Below, in pieces: positions 35,105-47,170 of a stretch of DNA of 64,000 bases. The notes under the pieces were generated by a model that was not told where the DNA came from, ran no database searches, and saw only the letters and a program-made list of their open reading frames with translations. The translations under genes were made by a program, and so were the position numbers. Position 1 is the stretch's first letter. Each line of letters starts with the position of its first letter. The DNA comes from Merluccius polli (Eukaryota; Chordata; Actinopteri; Gadiformes; Merlucciidae), in NCBI GenBank assembly GCA_030340625.1, contig JAOPHQ010002921.1, positions 12,501-76,500 of the forward strand. Reading direction: 5' to 3'.

Positions 35105-35218
35105 CCCCCCCCCCCCCCCCCCCCCCCGGATGAGCCCCCCCCCCCCCTGACGACAGCTCATGGACCCCCCCCCTCCCCCTTCCTCCTCCCATCCACCACC
35201 CCCCCCCCCCCCCCCCCC
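35105..35218. repeat. Three C tracts at the start of the 3' UTR
   Basis: C23 (35105-35127), C13 (35135-35147) and C20 (35199-35218), with further CCCTCC sequence between. They can bind poly(C)-binding proteins, or form i-motif/G-quadruplex structures on DNA. Confidence 0.9.
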
Positions 35219-35799
35219 GCCACATTACAGCTCAAGGACTGTCGTAGGAAGCGGAGGATGACGATGGCGGCGGCGGTTCCCGCGGAAGGAAGGGTCGGCC
35301 GCAGTGTTCGGCCGGTGCCTTTTTTTTTGCGGATAACGTTTTTTTTTATTTCAGAATGTCACAATGAAAAAAACACAGCAGACGCGGGACAGAGATGGAG
35401 CTGATTGAGAAGCAATGAGCACTTTGAGGGATTTCTGTGGGTCGGTTTCATACGTTCGTCCTGTGACCCCCGACCCACCTCCCCCCCCCCCCTCGCCGAC
35501 CCAACCCTTTCTCTTAGAATAAAAATAAAAGCGAGACACCGCCCCGCCTTCCTCAGCAGACGATGGGGTCAACACGAACAGCTTCTGCTTGCTTTCGGAA
35601 TGACGGTCTCTTCTTCTTCTTCTTCTCGACTCGAAGTCTGACAAGAAGAGAGGAGCCTGAATGCAGTCTCAGTCCATTCAATGGGGGGGGGGGGGGGGGT
35701 TCGGGTCTGCCACAAGGACATATTATAACAATAGGCCAAGTTTGGACATTTGCCCAAAAAAAGAATGTGTGCGTGTTTTTTTTTGTTTTTCGTCCAATA

Positions 35800-35974
35800 T
35801 GTAAATATGTATGTGAATGTGTGTGATGATAGATTGTGGGACTTGGGCGGCTTGTGGAGTTAGTCAAACGACAACTTCTCACGGCAATCCATAACTATAT
35901 TCAAAGACTTCAAAGACAGGGTGTAAGAATTATTCTACACGCACATATTTACACTCACACACACATTGTGTGCT

Positions 35975-36040
<66 letters not shown>

Positions 36041-38867
36041 TATGTACATAAATTCAACTATATTGTAACGGTATTATACAAGCCACTTATCTAACTATGC
36101 TAAAACAAACCACTAATCACACAAATGTTTCGCAGTTTGTGTGTTCTCGCTCCGTGTTCAGTTCATTTTTGAAAAGACCCGATGGATTTGTCTCTCACTG
36201 TGGATAACTTATGAATCCTTTGGGAGTACTCTTCCACAAGGAGGAGAAGAAAATGCTCAGTTCTCTTGTCTTTTTTTTATTTCTCTTTTCGCAATAATGA
36301 GAATAATAATAGTAATAATAATATATACAGTACCACAAAGCTGTTCGTGAATGCATATGAAAATAGCATTTTTTTTTCTCCCCGTTTCCAATTTAGGCTA
36401 ATATTTTGGCCTTGAACACATCCTAGATGATGTTCAGGAAATGTTTTAAACCACTATACTTGGATTTGGATGAAAGAAACAGCGATAAGTAGTTAGTCAA
36501 ATTTAAATTGGAAAAGACAATGGCGTTGTTGCCTTGGCTAATACCCTATGACAACGGCTCATCGACTATCCAGTGTAGTTAGCTGTCGTTCTTGAGACCC
36601 CTTAACGTGTTCGACAAAAACTTTACTTCCACAAAGATGTAGAGGACATAGAAGAACAAGAGGAATGTACCCCCTACTCCCACCACCTCTGCCATTTTAC
36701 ATCCCTTATTCTATCTCCAACAGCCTGATTGAGCCATATTTAATGTGTAGACTTGCACCACATGCAATGGCTTGTGGTGTCCATCGGTCCAAGCAGTATA
36801 AGTAAGTGCAGAAGATGCTGAAATTGAATTCAGCATGTCTTCACAAACATTTCATAAAAGCTTAAGGCGAACAGTAGATACATTTTGTATTTTATTTTAC
36901 AAGAGCTTTATTTTCTATTATCACGTTTTGACACTCCTATTGTTTGTGTGTTCTCCCAGAAGTCAGTATATAGTCCTCATCAAAATACACAGCGTAACAC
37001 ATATCGACGTAGTTTCTGTATACGTGTTAGGTCATTTGGAGAATTGTGCTTTCATGTAATTGAGCACTGCATTCCTACATTCACAAACATCCCAATACAA
37101 TATAACATAATCAATATTATAAGACATGGACTCTTTCCTGCCTGGTTTAGGACGGGTGTTAATTAACTACTGAGTGAGAGACCCAGCCTTGTAATAATGA
37201 CCATTTTTCGCACTGAAGCCTAAAAAGCCCTTAAATTCCCCTTTGTATTTAAATATCTGTATTTATAGATATATATACAGTACAGATTATTATTATTTTG
37301 TAAATAGCTATGGTTTATTCTCCTGTGGTAAAGACAAGAGTGAGGCACATGTTAAATCTCACAGGCAAGTTAAACAGCAATGGGTAGCAATAGGACTAAA
37401 GAGCACAACACTTGTTTCTGGAAACGTGCCTGCGATCGACTGCCATCAGTGCATTGTCTGACGGGCCAAGAAGACTATGGAGTCCACAACAGCGCTGTGG
37501 ACTTATCAGATTCTAATCATTAGGACGTGGAACATGAGCAACAATGTCCGCAAGACTTCATGCGTGCTCATTATCTCTGTTTTTGTATTTTTGTATTTTT
37601 TTTTAAAAAGGCTTTGACCGCAGTTTTGACTGCATGTTCAGAAAGTGACAGTGGCAAGATTTCTCTTCGGAAAAAAACCAAACCATGATTCCACACTTAT
37701 AGAAATCATGCTTCACGACGAGGGGAAGTTGGCGTAGGTTATTTGTCCCGAGGAGATGAATTCCAAGCATTTCCGAGCAATTCCAAGCATGATATGAGCA
37801 GGCATGCCAAATAAAGGGCTGGTCAAAACATATACATAGATCTCTGCACGCTACATGGAAAACCATAATAGCTATGCTGGAAGCCGAGGCATAAATGTCT
37901 GCTAGCCACAGCTCTTGGTGCGAGTGTCCTCCACACACGTCTGCTTAGCTCCAAGACTGAGGCTTTCTCCTATTAAACAGATTCTAAATTGTAAACAGGC
38001 GTGACAGGAATAACAATTGCACTCTGGGTGCATTTTTTTGTGTTTGTTTGTTTCTATGTGTGTTTGTCTGTTCAAAGATTGTACATAGGTCTCACCCATT
38101 TCCCCAGACTGAAAAAAAGCAAGAACTTGATACACCCCTTCACCGTCCTCCATATTATAAATAAAATAAAACCACATAGCGCTGCACTGTTGTCAGTGGA
38201 TCATGTACAAAACTCTATTTTGTAGGAAAAAATAAAAGAAAGATAAATTATTTTTTAAATATATTATGAGCATGTGTTCAGTGTAAATAACGTCAAAGTC
38301 TAAACTGATTTTATATCCTGTATTTTTTACTCAGTCTATCTTTTTTTTCGCTTTGTTTGGGTGTTTGTTTATTTTGGGGTGGAGGCTTCGAGAAGCAGTG
38401 TATTATTTTAAAAGGCAAAATATTGTTTTTTTCCAGCCTGTTTTCATATTGATATATCAACTGCTCACAGTCATCTAAGCACAAAACCAATCCTAAGAAA
38501 CGTGGAAACTGAAATTCAGCTGTTGCCCTCTACACACTTATCGAATAGGATATTTCTGAAGGTTATCAAAAGCAAATCATAACTGTCAATAGTATTTCTG
38601 TAGCATTAGACCATCTCATTGTATGTGTTATGTGTTGTTTTTGTTTTGGATCATTTGTGGGGACGGCCTTTCCAAAAGGCACAAACTAAGCCTAATGACG
38701 ATGATGTGCTTCAGACCCCATGTTTATAGTAGTCATATAAAACCTTCTTTCACAACAATAATTAGTGAAAACAATATTTTTTCAGTCCCCCCATGAACAG
38801 CCAATCAATCTTTTACCTGGGGGTCATGTGACACGTATCTTAGGATCTGTGCTATGCAGTGTAAATA
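35800..38867 (+). promoter_or_regulatory. Six Pumilio response elements (TGTANATA)
   Basis: Exact TGTANATA octamers are at 35800-35807, 36043-36050, 37299-37306, 38080-38087, 38282-38289 and 38860-38867, all on the wnt9a strand. PUM proteins bind this octamer in 3' UTRs and promote mRNA repression. The sites are seen; binding is inferred. Confidence 0.5.
35976..36034. repeat. (TA)n array
   Basis: About 55 bp of pure TA in the inferred 3' UTR, able to form a hairpin in the transcript. Confidence 0.95.
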
Positions 38868-39079
38868 AACATGACAAAACGTGTATTGCCCTTGGTTATG
38901 ATATTAGACCAACAAAGCAGTGTCCATGTTCACCTATTAATGTCTTATGGGAACCCTAAATTATTCTCCTCTACCTCATGTGTATAGCTTGTAGGTATAA
39001 ACAGATCACAAATGACTGGTAAGAATGTATTTAAGTTATTTAACATCTTTGTATAACAAAGTCGAAAAAAATCTGAAAT

Positions 39080-39085
39080 AATAAA
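39080..39085 (+). terminator. Likely distal wnt9a poly(A) signal
   Basis: AATAAA in an AT-rich context is followed within 25 nt by a change to non-AT-rich sequence (39103 on) and then by (TG)n, a plausible GU-rich downstream element. Upstream hexamers at 38160 and 38231 are alternatives. Confidence 0.4.
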
Positions 39086-39166
39086 TGAATTTTTAAATTA
39101 CGCACCATCTCGGTTTATTATTAACTCTTAATGACTGACTATATTATGAAAATGCTCATCTGTAAG

Positions 39167-39203
<37 letters not shown>

Positions 39204-41037
39204 ACCTGTGGTCAGCCGATCAGGTGCAATATGCATGTATTGCATTCCTGAATAATTGAGAGAGAAAAAGGATGGATAAAAATAACCAATTTTCACAACG
39301 ACATTGAACATTTATCTATTGCATCAGTTAAGATGCCATTGTAGTATCTGCCGTCATAACACACACGCACACACGCTTGCACACGTGTGCACGTGCACAC
39401 ACACACACACACACGCACAGATGCACGCACGCATGCATGCACACTCACTCACTCACTGCATTACTGTGGATACTGTATGGTTCAGCTCTAGGTGAATATC
39501 ATACATGGCTACCATCCACATAAAGAGGGCCAGACCAGCTTTTAGACATGGGGAAGCATCCAGGAGTGGTAATTTTGCTGACCTATGGCCTGCGTGTAAG
39601 AAGAACTAGAAAGTGTTTCGTTTCGCACCACTACTTTGCTTTGGCAGTAGGCTGTGGGCAGAATGTGCACATATTTTTCAAAAATACATCTCAACCCCAG
39701 GTGACTAAACATTCACCGTCTATACAGTCTGGATTCAGCACTGCATGTATATATTAAACTGAATATTATTTAGACAGCGTTGAACTCCAAACTGTCATTT
39801 ATTTGTGAGAGATTGTGCAAAAGGGTAGAGTAAAGGTACAGTTTATAGAAGGCATACACTTCTGTCATGGATGACTGAGACCAAACATGAGATAAAAGCT
39901 TTATCCTTGCTATTTTCCTCCCGGCGCTGGATCTGTTACAAGATCAAAATGATAAGCGGCGATAGCTTGTCTGCTACGTGTAATGTGAAGTCATGGTGGA
40001 GACGAGTGTTTATGAGAAGTTAACACAGATCGCCCCGATGGGGATCCCACTGCTTCACGGAGGCCCGCACCCCCGTATTTTGACATTTCACGCTGATTTA
40101 ATGTAAACGCGGCGTTAAGGACTCCGTCATATTATACAACACGTTTCGCTGGCAACAGTGTCCTCTTACCACTCCGTCAAACACAATTATTATGAAACTC
40201 ATTAGTGCAAAGATGAAGGCGTAAATATTTCTGGGATTTTTTACCATATCTGACATGCGCGCCCCCAAGACCTAGATAGAAACCACCCACCCCCCCCCCC
40301 CCCCCCCCCCTGTTGAACCGTTATTATTTCAACCAGCTCTATTCGCTTCACCAGATGTGTAAAGAATTAAGGGAATTTACTTTCTCAACAACCTTTCAAA
40401 TATCTCCTGGGCCCCTCCATCGTCGTGCAAATGGGGAAGATGGGGGGGGGGGGGAGGTGGAGGTGAGGGTGCTGCTGAGGAGGAGGAGGGGGGGGGGGGG
40501 GGGGGGGGTTGTGGTTTTGGCTTGTGAATAACAAAGAATAAATAAACACAACTTCACATCCGGTTGTGAAAACAAAAAATGAAAAAAACACAATTTGGGA
40601 GCGTAACTATATCCTAATCGCTAAAACAGCGCTGGGAAAAGCCGGCAATATCCTTGACACGTGTACCTAAATCACAGCCACTAGAGCACTCCCAGTGTTA
40701 GCTATCCATCCCCCAAGGTGGGGGTGGGGGGGGGGGGGGGGGGTCTGGGCCCTACCTCACCCCCAGGATCAGGGAGGCCTGGATGGGACCAGGGGGGTTT
40801 GTGTTGGACTCCCCTGCCCTGTGCCAGGGTCTAGTTCGAGGCGTAGCTTTGCGGTGCGCTGTAATCGGACAACGTTTTGACAGCTGTTACCGTGAAGGAA
40901 GTGGGAGCAAGGAGAGCTCCGGCTGCCCTCTGCTTCCCACCCTGTCCTCCGCCGAGAGACGAGAGAGAAATAAAAATATAGCAATGCTATCGACATGCAG
41001 ACACACACACACACACAGGCAGGCACAGGCACAGGCA

Positions 41038-41039
41038 CA

Positions 41040-41120
<81 letters not shown>
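41038..41120. repeat. (AC)n array
   Basis: About 80 bp of nearly pure AC, preceded by AGGC repeats. Confidence 0.95.
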
Positions 41121-41122
<2 letters not shown>

Positions 41123-41489
41123 TCAACTCCTGATCCACATGTATATACAAAGGCTAAGGTACTCAAACACAGAGGGATCACGGTGAGATACTAATCAATG
41201 CAAACTCAAACTGACACACACACACACACACACACACACAGGCGCACACACCCACACGCACATACACGAGATGCACACGCACTTACGAATGAAAACCACT
41301 CAAGACGTACACTTTGATGCTGTGTAGGATACTTTATGAAAAAGATGTAACAGATTCCAGTGTAGGGTACTTTAAAAAAGACCAGTAACATTTCCTGTGC
41401 ATCATGAATAAACGCCCCCAGAATCCCACCTACCGATGCAACATACACTGTATAACATACCCATATGTGTATATATATAGATAGATATA

Positions 41490-41492
41490 TAC

Positions 41493-41551
<59 letters not shown>
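41490..41551. repeat. (TA)n array
   Basis: About 60 bp of pure TA flanked by GATA/ACAGATATA units. Confidence 0.95.
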
Positions 41552-41552
<1 letters not shown>

Positions 41553-42904
41553 TGTATATACATACATACAAGGAGGAAAACACCGCCGTTGATGTATGTT
41601 TTTTTTTTTCTTCCTTCGCTCCTTTAGGAAAAAGCAGGCTCCTCTCTGGAAAGTGTGATAGGGGTCTGAAAAAGGTACCGCATGTGCCTCCCTCGCCCTC
41701 TTCCTGCGTCCTGTCCAATAGCGTTGCCTGTTTATAACTGTGTTTGATTGTTGTTAAGTGGCTGTCAAGGTTCCCACTCGTCCCTCATGCCTGGAAAAAC
41801 ATGTGAGCTCAGCATCTCTCCCAAAAGTAACAAATTGCTAAACAAAATGCTCCACTTTAAGGAAAAATACTTATGTATTTGGCTGTGTACAGGTATCTTC
41901 TTTGAGGACAAAGATGCCTTTGTAGAAGAGCAGTTTTCTTCAAGGTCCGTTCAGGTTCAGGTCAGGTGGAGATGGCCGCCGTCTCACATCTGTCAGGTTG
42001 AGTTAGACGTTAGACTTTCAAAGTTTTAAATAACCATGTCTTTTATTGTGTTCATGCCTGGAAGGGGGGTGGTGGGGGGGTGTTGTTGCAATATTTTCAA
42101 TAAACACTTAAGGTTAAGATTGCAGTACAAATGGTTAGCTATCGCGTTTGAAGTGCCGCCGCAGCCAGACGGAGCGTTTGGAGTGTAATATATCCTAAAT
42201 ATGTTTTCGTAATACCGTTCAGGATGTGTGCTGTAAAAACTATCAGTGTTTTCACTTGGAAGTCAGCTGGCTCTGTACTGGAGGTCTCTCTCCCCTCTCC
42301 CCTCTCCCCCCCCCCCCACCACCGACCCCCCTCCCACGCCTCGTCTCCCCCCACCTCCCCCAGCGTGGGCTCAGGACTCATGCAGTACGTCTGAAGGCTC
42401 CTCATAAGATGCGATGGATAATGATGATAACCGGCTCCAGAACGCTTTCAACGCTTGCTTGCAATCATAAAAACGTCAGATACTCATGACAAACCGTGTT
42501 TATCAAAAAATGAGAAAAAAAAAACAGGAAAAAAAAATCATATTATAGGCTCCGATCCACTAACCCCCCTTCCCTCCCTCCCACTCCCGCCTCACCTCCG
42601 GGGGGCCCTGAAAGCATAATTTAATACGGTACATAAATACTAGCAAATTTGAATTTGGATTCGGCCAGCGTTCGGCCCTCTACAATAATAGAATAATACA
42701 TAAACAAGGCATTCTATAAATAATAGTTAAGCATGTGTGTTTTCGCCATTGGCAGACCTATTGTAGGTGGAGGGGCAGTTGGGGGTTGGGGGGAGAAGGG
42801 GGGAGGGGGGGGGTGGATAACCATAGATCCAGGTTGGAGGATGTATGTGGGGGAGTCGATGGGTGTGGGGGAGTTGCGGTTTGGGTGGGGGGTGGTGATG
42901 GTGT

Positions 42905-43009
42905 GTGTATCTGTCTGTCTGTATGTGTGTGTTTGTGTGTGTATATGTCTGTCTGTATGTGTGTGTGTGAGTGTGTATGTGTTTGTGTATCTGTCTGTCT
43001 GTATATGTG

Positions 43010-43096
<87 letters not shown>

Positions 43097-43451
43097 GCGG
43101 GGGGGCGGTGGTGGTGGTGGGTGTGTGTGAGTGTGTATTTGTGTGTGTATGTGTCTGTGTGTATGTGTGTGTGAGTGTTTGTGTGTGTATCTGTCTGTAT
43201 GTCTGTGTGTGTGTGTATGTGTTTGTGAGTGTGTGTGTGTGTGTGTGTGTATCTGTCTGTCTGTATGTGTGTGTTTGTGTGTGTATGTGTCTGTCTGTAT
43301 GAGTGTGTGAGTGTGTGTGTGTGTGTATGTGGCGGGGGGGGTGGTGGTGGGTGTGTGTGAATGTGTATGTATTTGTGTGTATGTATTTGTGTGTATGTGT
43401 GTGTGTGTGTATCTGTCTGTTTGTCTGTGTTTGTGTGTGTATGTGTCTGTA

Positions 43452-43484
<33 letters not shown>

Positions 43485-43607
43485 CTGTATGTATGTGTGA
43501 GTGTGTGTGTATCTGTCTGTCTCTATGTGTGTGTGTGTGTGTGTGTGTGTGAGTGAGTGTGTGTGTGTGTCTGTATGTATGTGTGAGTGTGTGTGTATCT
43601 GTCTGTC

Positions 43608-43642
<35 letters not shown>

Positions 43643-43709
43643 CTGTCTGTCTGTCTGTATGTGTGTGTATGTGTGTTTCTGTGTGTGTGTGTCTGTCTGT
43701 ATGTGTGTG

Positions 43710-43748
<39 letters not shown>

Positions 43749-43865
43749 CTGTCTGTATGTGTGTGTGTGTGAGTGTGTGTGTGTGTGTGTCTGTCTGTCT
43801 GTGTTTGTGTGTGTATGTGTCTGTCTGTATGTGTGTGTGTATGTGTGTGTGTGTATCTGTCTGTC

Positions 43866-43914
<49 letters not shown>

Positions 43915-43946
43915 CTGTCTGTATGTGTATGTGTGTGTGTGTGTAT
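42905..43946. repeat. Kilobase TG-rich satellite-like block
   Basis: About 1.04 kb consists almost wholly of TG with TCTG, TATG and GAGTG variants. Two embedded copies of a TATGTGGCGGGGGG plus GGT-rich module begin near 43090 and 43326, about 236 bp apart, and a CTGTATGTAT-containing unit repeats at 43485 and 43571, an 86-bp period. All open frames here are repeat translations (His/Thr or Cys/Val) and not genes. Confidence 0.95.
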
Positions 43947-44099
43947 GGGGCGCGGGGGGGGGGGGTAATGGGAGCACTTGCCAGGAGGCCAGGAGGTGCA
44001 GAAGGTTAGAAACATTTTTATTCTTGGAGGAACTTCCTGCTATTACTCCCCTCCTCTCTGGCGTTCAAAGAGGAAGGGTCTGACTGTTCTAGCAGCGAA

Positions 44100-44210
44100 A
44101 GCGGAGGAGGAGTAGGAGGAGGTGGGGTGTAGAGGGGTGGGGGTGGAGAGGAGGAGCAGGAGGAGGAGGAGGAGGAGGAGGTGGGGTATAGAGGGGTGTG
44201 GGGGTGAAGA
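44100..44210. repeat. GGA-rich purine tract
   Basis: Purine-rich DNA with GGA trinucleotides and two related GGTGGGGTATAGAGGGGTG-like modules about 60 bp apart. It can form triplex or G-quadruplex structures. Confidence 0.8.
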
Positions 44211-44689
44211 GGTGTCATCCTGGAGCAACGCTGTAGATCTGATGGATCGCCAGCAGGATGAGCGGGGTTGGAGGTGGGGGAGGGGGCTAGAAGGTGGGGG
44301 GGGGGGGGGGGGGGAGTGAAATGTCCTCCCCAGCCCATCAATTCATTTTGGGACAGTAAGTACTTTGGAGGTCTGCCGCTAAATGGATATTCAATACCAA
44401 CAGTTTTAAAAATGAGCGTATCCACCTCACTGTTTTACCGTCACTATGATGGATGAGTTGCGTTTTGAAATGGTCCTCAAATAAGGAAACTTTAACAGGT
44501 TGGGACAGCTTGCTGGCGCTGATGTCTTCCTGGAAATAAAAAAATAAAAAAAGTAGGGTGGAGGTGGAAGAGTACGGGAGGAACAGTCACATGGCGCTGG
44601 ACTGGACAGAGAAGGGAAGTTTCTGTCAGCATGCCCATTGACCTATGAACTCCGGGGTATCTGTCTCTGTGTGACTGTGTGTGTGTGTG

Positions 44690-44948
44690 TGTGTGTTGTG
44701 TGTGTATGAGCACATCTTTGTGTTTGTGTGTGCATCGCCATGAGCGTAAAGGTTGTGGTGTCTACAGTGTGTGTGTGTGTGTGTGTGTGTGAACACATCT
44801 TTGTTTTTGTGTGTGCATCGTCATGAGACTAAAAGTTGTGGTGTCTACACTACAGTGTGTGTGCGGTGTGTGTGTGTGTGACGTGTGAGCACACATCTTT
44901 GTGTTTGTGCATCGTCACGCGAGTGAAGGTTGTGGTGTCTACAGTATG

Positions 44949-44981
<33 letters not shown>

Positions 44982-44990
44982 ATGAGAGAC
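44690..44990. repeat. Minisatellite, about three units of 85-95 bp
   Basis: Each unit contains CACATCTTTGT, TGTGCATCG, a TGAG/GAGTG step and TTGTGGTGTCTACA, followed by a (TG)n block. Units begin near 44709, 44791 and 44887. The (TG)n parts vary in length while the unique parts are about 85-90% alike. Confidence 0.85.
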
Positions 44991-44999
44991 AGGTTTTCA

Positions 45000-46668
45000 A
45001 AAGGGATGGGGGGGTGGATGGGTGGGGGTGGGGCAGACCGGGGTGGTGGTGTGGGCATCAGCATGAAGCGGCGGCGGTGGCGGCGGCGGCGGGGCGGCGG
45101 CGGCGGCAGCAGCAGCAGCAGCAGTGGTCCGACTCATGCACCAATTGTGTAGTAAAGATTCCCCAGCTGTCCGGGGGATTAGCCTGTGTGCTTATGTGAT
45201 TAGGCTACACGGCACCGCGGCTAGCCTCGGCGCCTCTGACCCCAGGAATGCGGGACGGGGAGGATGAGGTGGCGGATGAGATTGGTCGGAAAAGGGATGG
45301 GTGATGCTGCTACTGCTGCTGCTGCAGGAGCCAGGGGGGCTACGCTGCTAAGCACACACTCTGGGGACCCGGCGGGGGGGGATGGGATGGGGGGGGAGAG
45401 GTTTGCATGGATATACCATACACCACAGGGGACAAATAATCCCGTAGTCGCTACCTGGCAACCCCTGAACGGGAATGAGAGGATTCTGGGAATGATCAAA
45501 AGGTCAGAGACGTTTTCTCGGGAACATTTTAGGGGGGGGGGGGGGGGGGGGGGGGAAACGTCAGTTACTACCGCGTGTATTTTGAGCGGAGGGCGCGAAA
45601 CAGGCAGGGGCGGACGGCGCGAAAGGGCCGTCTTCGTCATGTCCTGTAATAGCAACAGCCGCGGTGCGCGCCGATTTTTGCGAAGGAAACGGTGCAGACA
45701 CTGAGCGCTGCGGAAAAGAGCCATGGAAAACACTGACGTTCACACAAGAAGATCCCTGCCTTTCCTCCCGCATCCCCTTACTAGGAAATGCCCTCATGGT
45801 GGCGTGGGGGGGAATCCCCTCCGCCCCCCAAACCCAGACTGACTTGACTTAACGAATGAATGAATACACAGCGGTGGTATAGGCGCGCGGGGGTGTCTGC
45901 GAGTGACCCTCGAACCCCGCACCGCCCGCACAGCTGCGCGTTAGGGCCCCCGGCGACTCCGCCAGACGCCGTGGCACGCAGTCAACAGTAACGCTGACCT
46001 CATGCGTCGCAAAAACCCGGCGCTGCGTGCGGATGGGTGGCAGTGACACCATCGCATCGGGCTCATAAAGTAAGATATTGCAACACGTGCATTCATTCAT
46101 TCACCGGCCTCCACTTATGGGGGGGACTTAAAAACCTCCCCCCCCCCCCCCCCCCCCCCCCCAACACCCCGATGGCGGGAAATTTCTTTGTCACAGAATG
46201 AATGAATGACACTTTTTTTTTACGGTGAAGGATTTGCGGAGGTTGTTTTTTTTTGGGTTTTTTTACACTTCGTAGTTATTTGCGGTTGAAGGAGGAGTTG
46301 TTGCCATCTGTTGTAATCCATTCTACAAACGCCAGATAGTATTGCTTTAGTTAGATTCCCACCCTTGGTGCCCGGTGTTTGCCAACCCAATTGAATGGAT
46401 AGCCGGGCTCTTGTTGAACTAAGAGGCACTCGAGGGTCTGTCCCCATCATGATCTGGACGAGTGTAGGCTGCCCATTCAACGTGAGGCGCTCATAAATAG
46501 AAACTGGAAAGAAAAAAGAAATAGAAAAAGAAGGATACACAAGGGAAGGCGCAGGAAAAGAAGGATAAAAAAAGAAAGAAAAAGTATATTGATGCGGGGG
46601 AGGCCGATCTGCATTTTGTGTGAATTTGGTCATTTGTTGACGGAGGTCAGCACTTTTAAATTGAGGCT
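45000..46668. other. GC-rich intergenic stretch
   Basis: No gene is recognised. It holds GGC/GCA triplets (45068-45125), G24 (45532-45555), CpG-rich sequence (45580-46050) and C25 (46138-46162). Open frames of up to 170 codons are driven by GC and homopolymer composition and show no domain. Confidence 0.6.
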
Positions 46669-46686
46669 ATGCCGGTTGGTGGGTGG

Positions 46687-46699
<13 letters not shown>

Positions 46700-46771
<72 letters not shown>
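46700..46771. repeat. (GA)n array
   Basis: About 70 bp of nearly pure GA after a short TG block. Confidence 0.95.
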
Positions 46772-46779
<8 letters not shown>

Positions 46780-47127
46780 GTACAATTGTTAATCCTTTGG
46801 TTTTGCAGTTTACATACTGGCTTTGGTCCAAGAGAGAGACTTAAGTCACAGTTTGAATAGGGCTAGATATATTGAGAGGATATGGTGGGAAAGTTGAAAT
46901 ACCTATTTTTTTCTCAACTAACAAAGCAATTGAAATACTAGCCTGCCGAGGACGCCGAGGACGCTGAGGACGTGGGGCAATGCGAGGCCTCAAACTCCCC
47001 TAACCTCCCCTCAACCTTGCTACTCTTCATTTATTTCACGTCTAGGAAAAAAAAAAGTGCCACGACAAACAAATGCAGTGTGACCTTTGAGGTAATCGGC
47101 CTCCTAGCAGTTTCAATTATTTCTACT

Positions 47128-47170
47128 GCCATACACATGCATGCTCTACGGCATGCATGATGTGTATGGC
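47128..47170. repeat. Short hairpin
   Basis: The left arm 47128-47144 and right arm 47151-47170 form 17 base pairs (10 plus 7) with one 3-nt bulge and a 6-nt loop. The ends are GCCATACACA and its exact complement. Confidence 0.75.

Larger units (their letters stand above)
35100..39105 (+). other. wnt9a 3' UTR (inferred extent)
   Basis: The first 120 nt after the stop contain three long C tracts. Beyond them the sequence becomes AT-rich and UTR-like, with a (TA)n array and several AATAAA hexamers (35518, 36033, 37810, 38160, 38231, 39080). The last is followed by unique sequence and then (TG)n repeats at 39169. Six exact Pumilio motifs spread to 38.87 kb support a long UTR of about 4 kb. Earlier poly(A) sites may also be used. 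Confidence 0.45.
39106..42899. other. Downstream intergenic region, first part
   Basis: No gene is recognised. It contains (TG)n (39169-39202), (CA)n (39361-39420), C21 (40290-40310), G tracts (40442, 40488, 40726), (AC)n (41038-41120), (CA)n (41213-41240), (TA)n (41490-41551) and CCT-rich sequence (42290-42360). Confidence 0.65.

Noticed and set aside
34512..35225. A 237-codon open frame antisense to wnt9a exon 4
   Set aside because: It is a GC-rich shadow of a real exon; its residues are mostly Ala/Gly/Leu/Arg without any family signature.
42714..44015. A 433-codon minus-strand open frame (His/Thr-rich) and matching plus-strand Cys/Val-rich frames
   Set aside because: They are translations of the TG-rich repeat block, stay open only because the repeat lacks stops, and show no domain.
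45264..45704. A 146-codon plus-strand open frame in the CpG-rich stretch
   Set aside because: It spans a G24 homopolymer, and high GC suppresses stop codons. No family is recognised.
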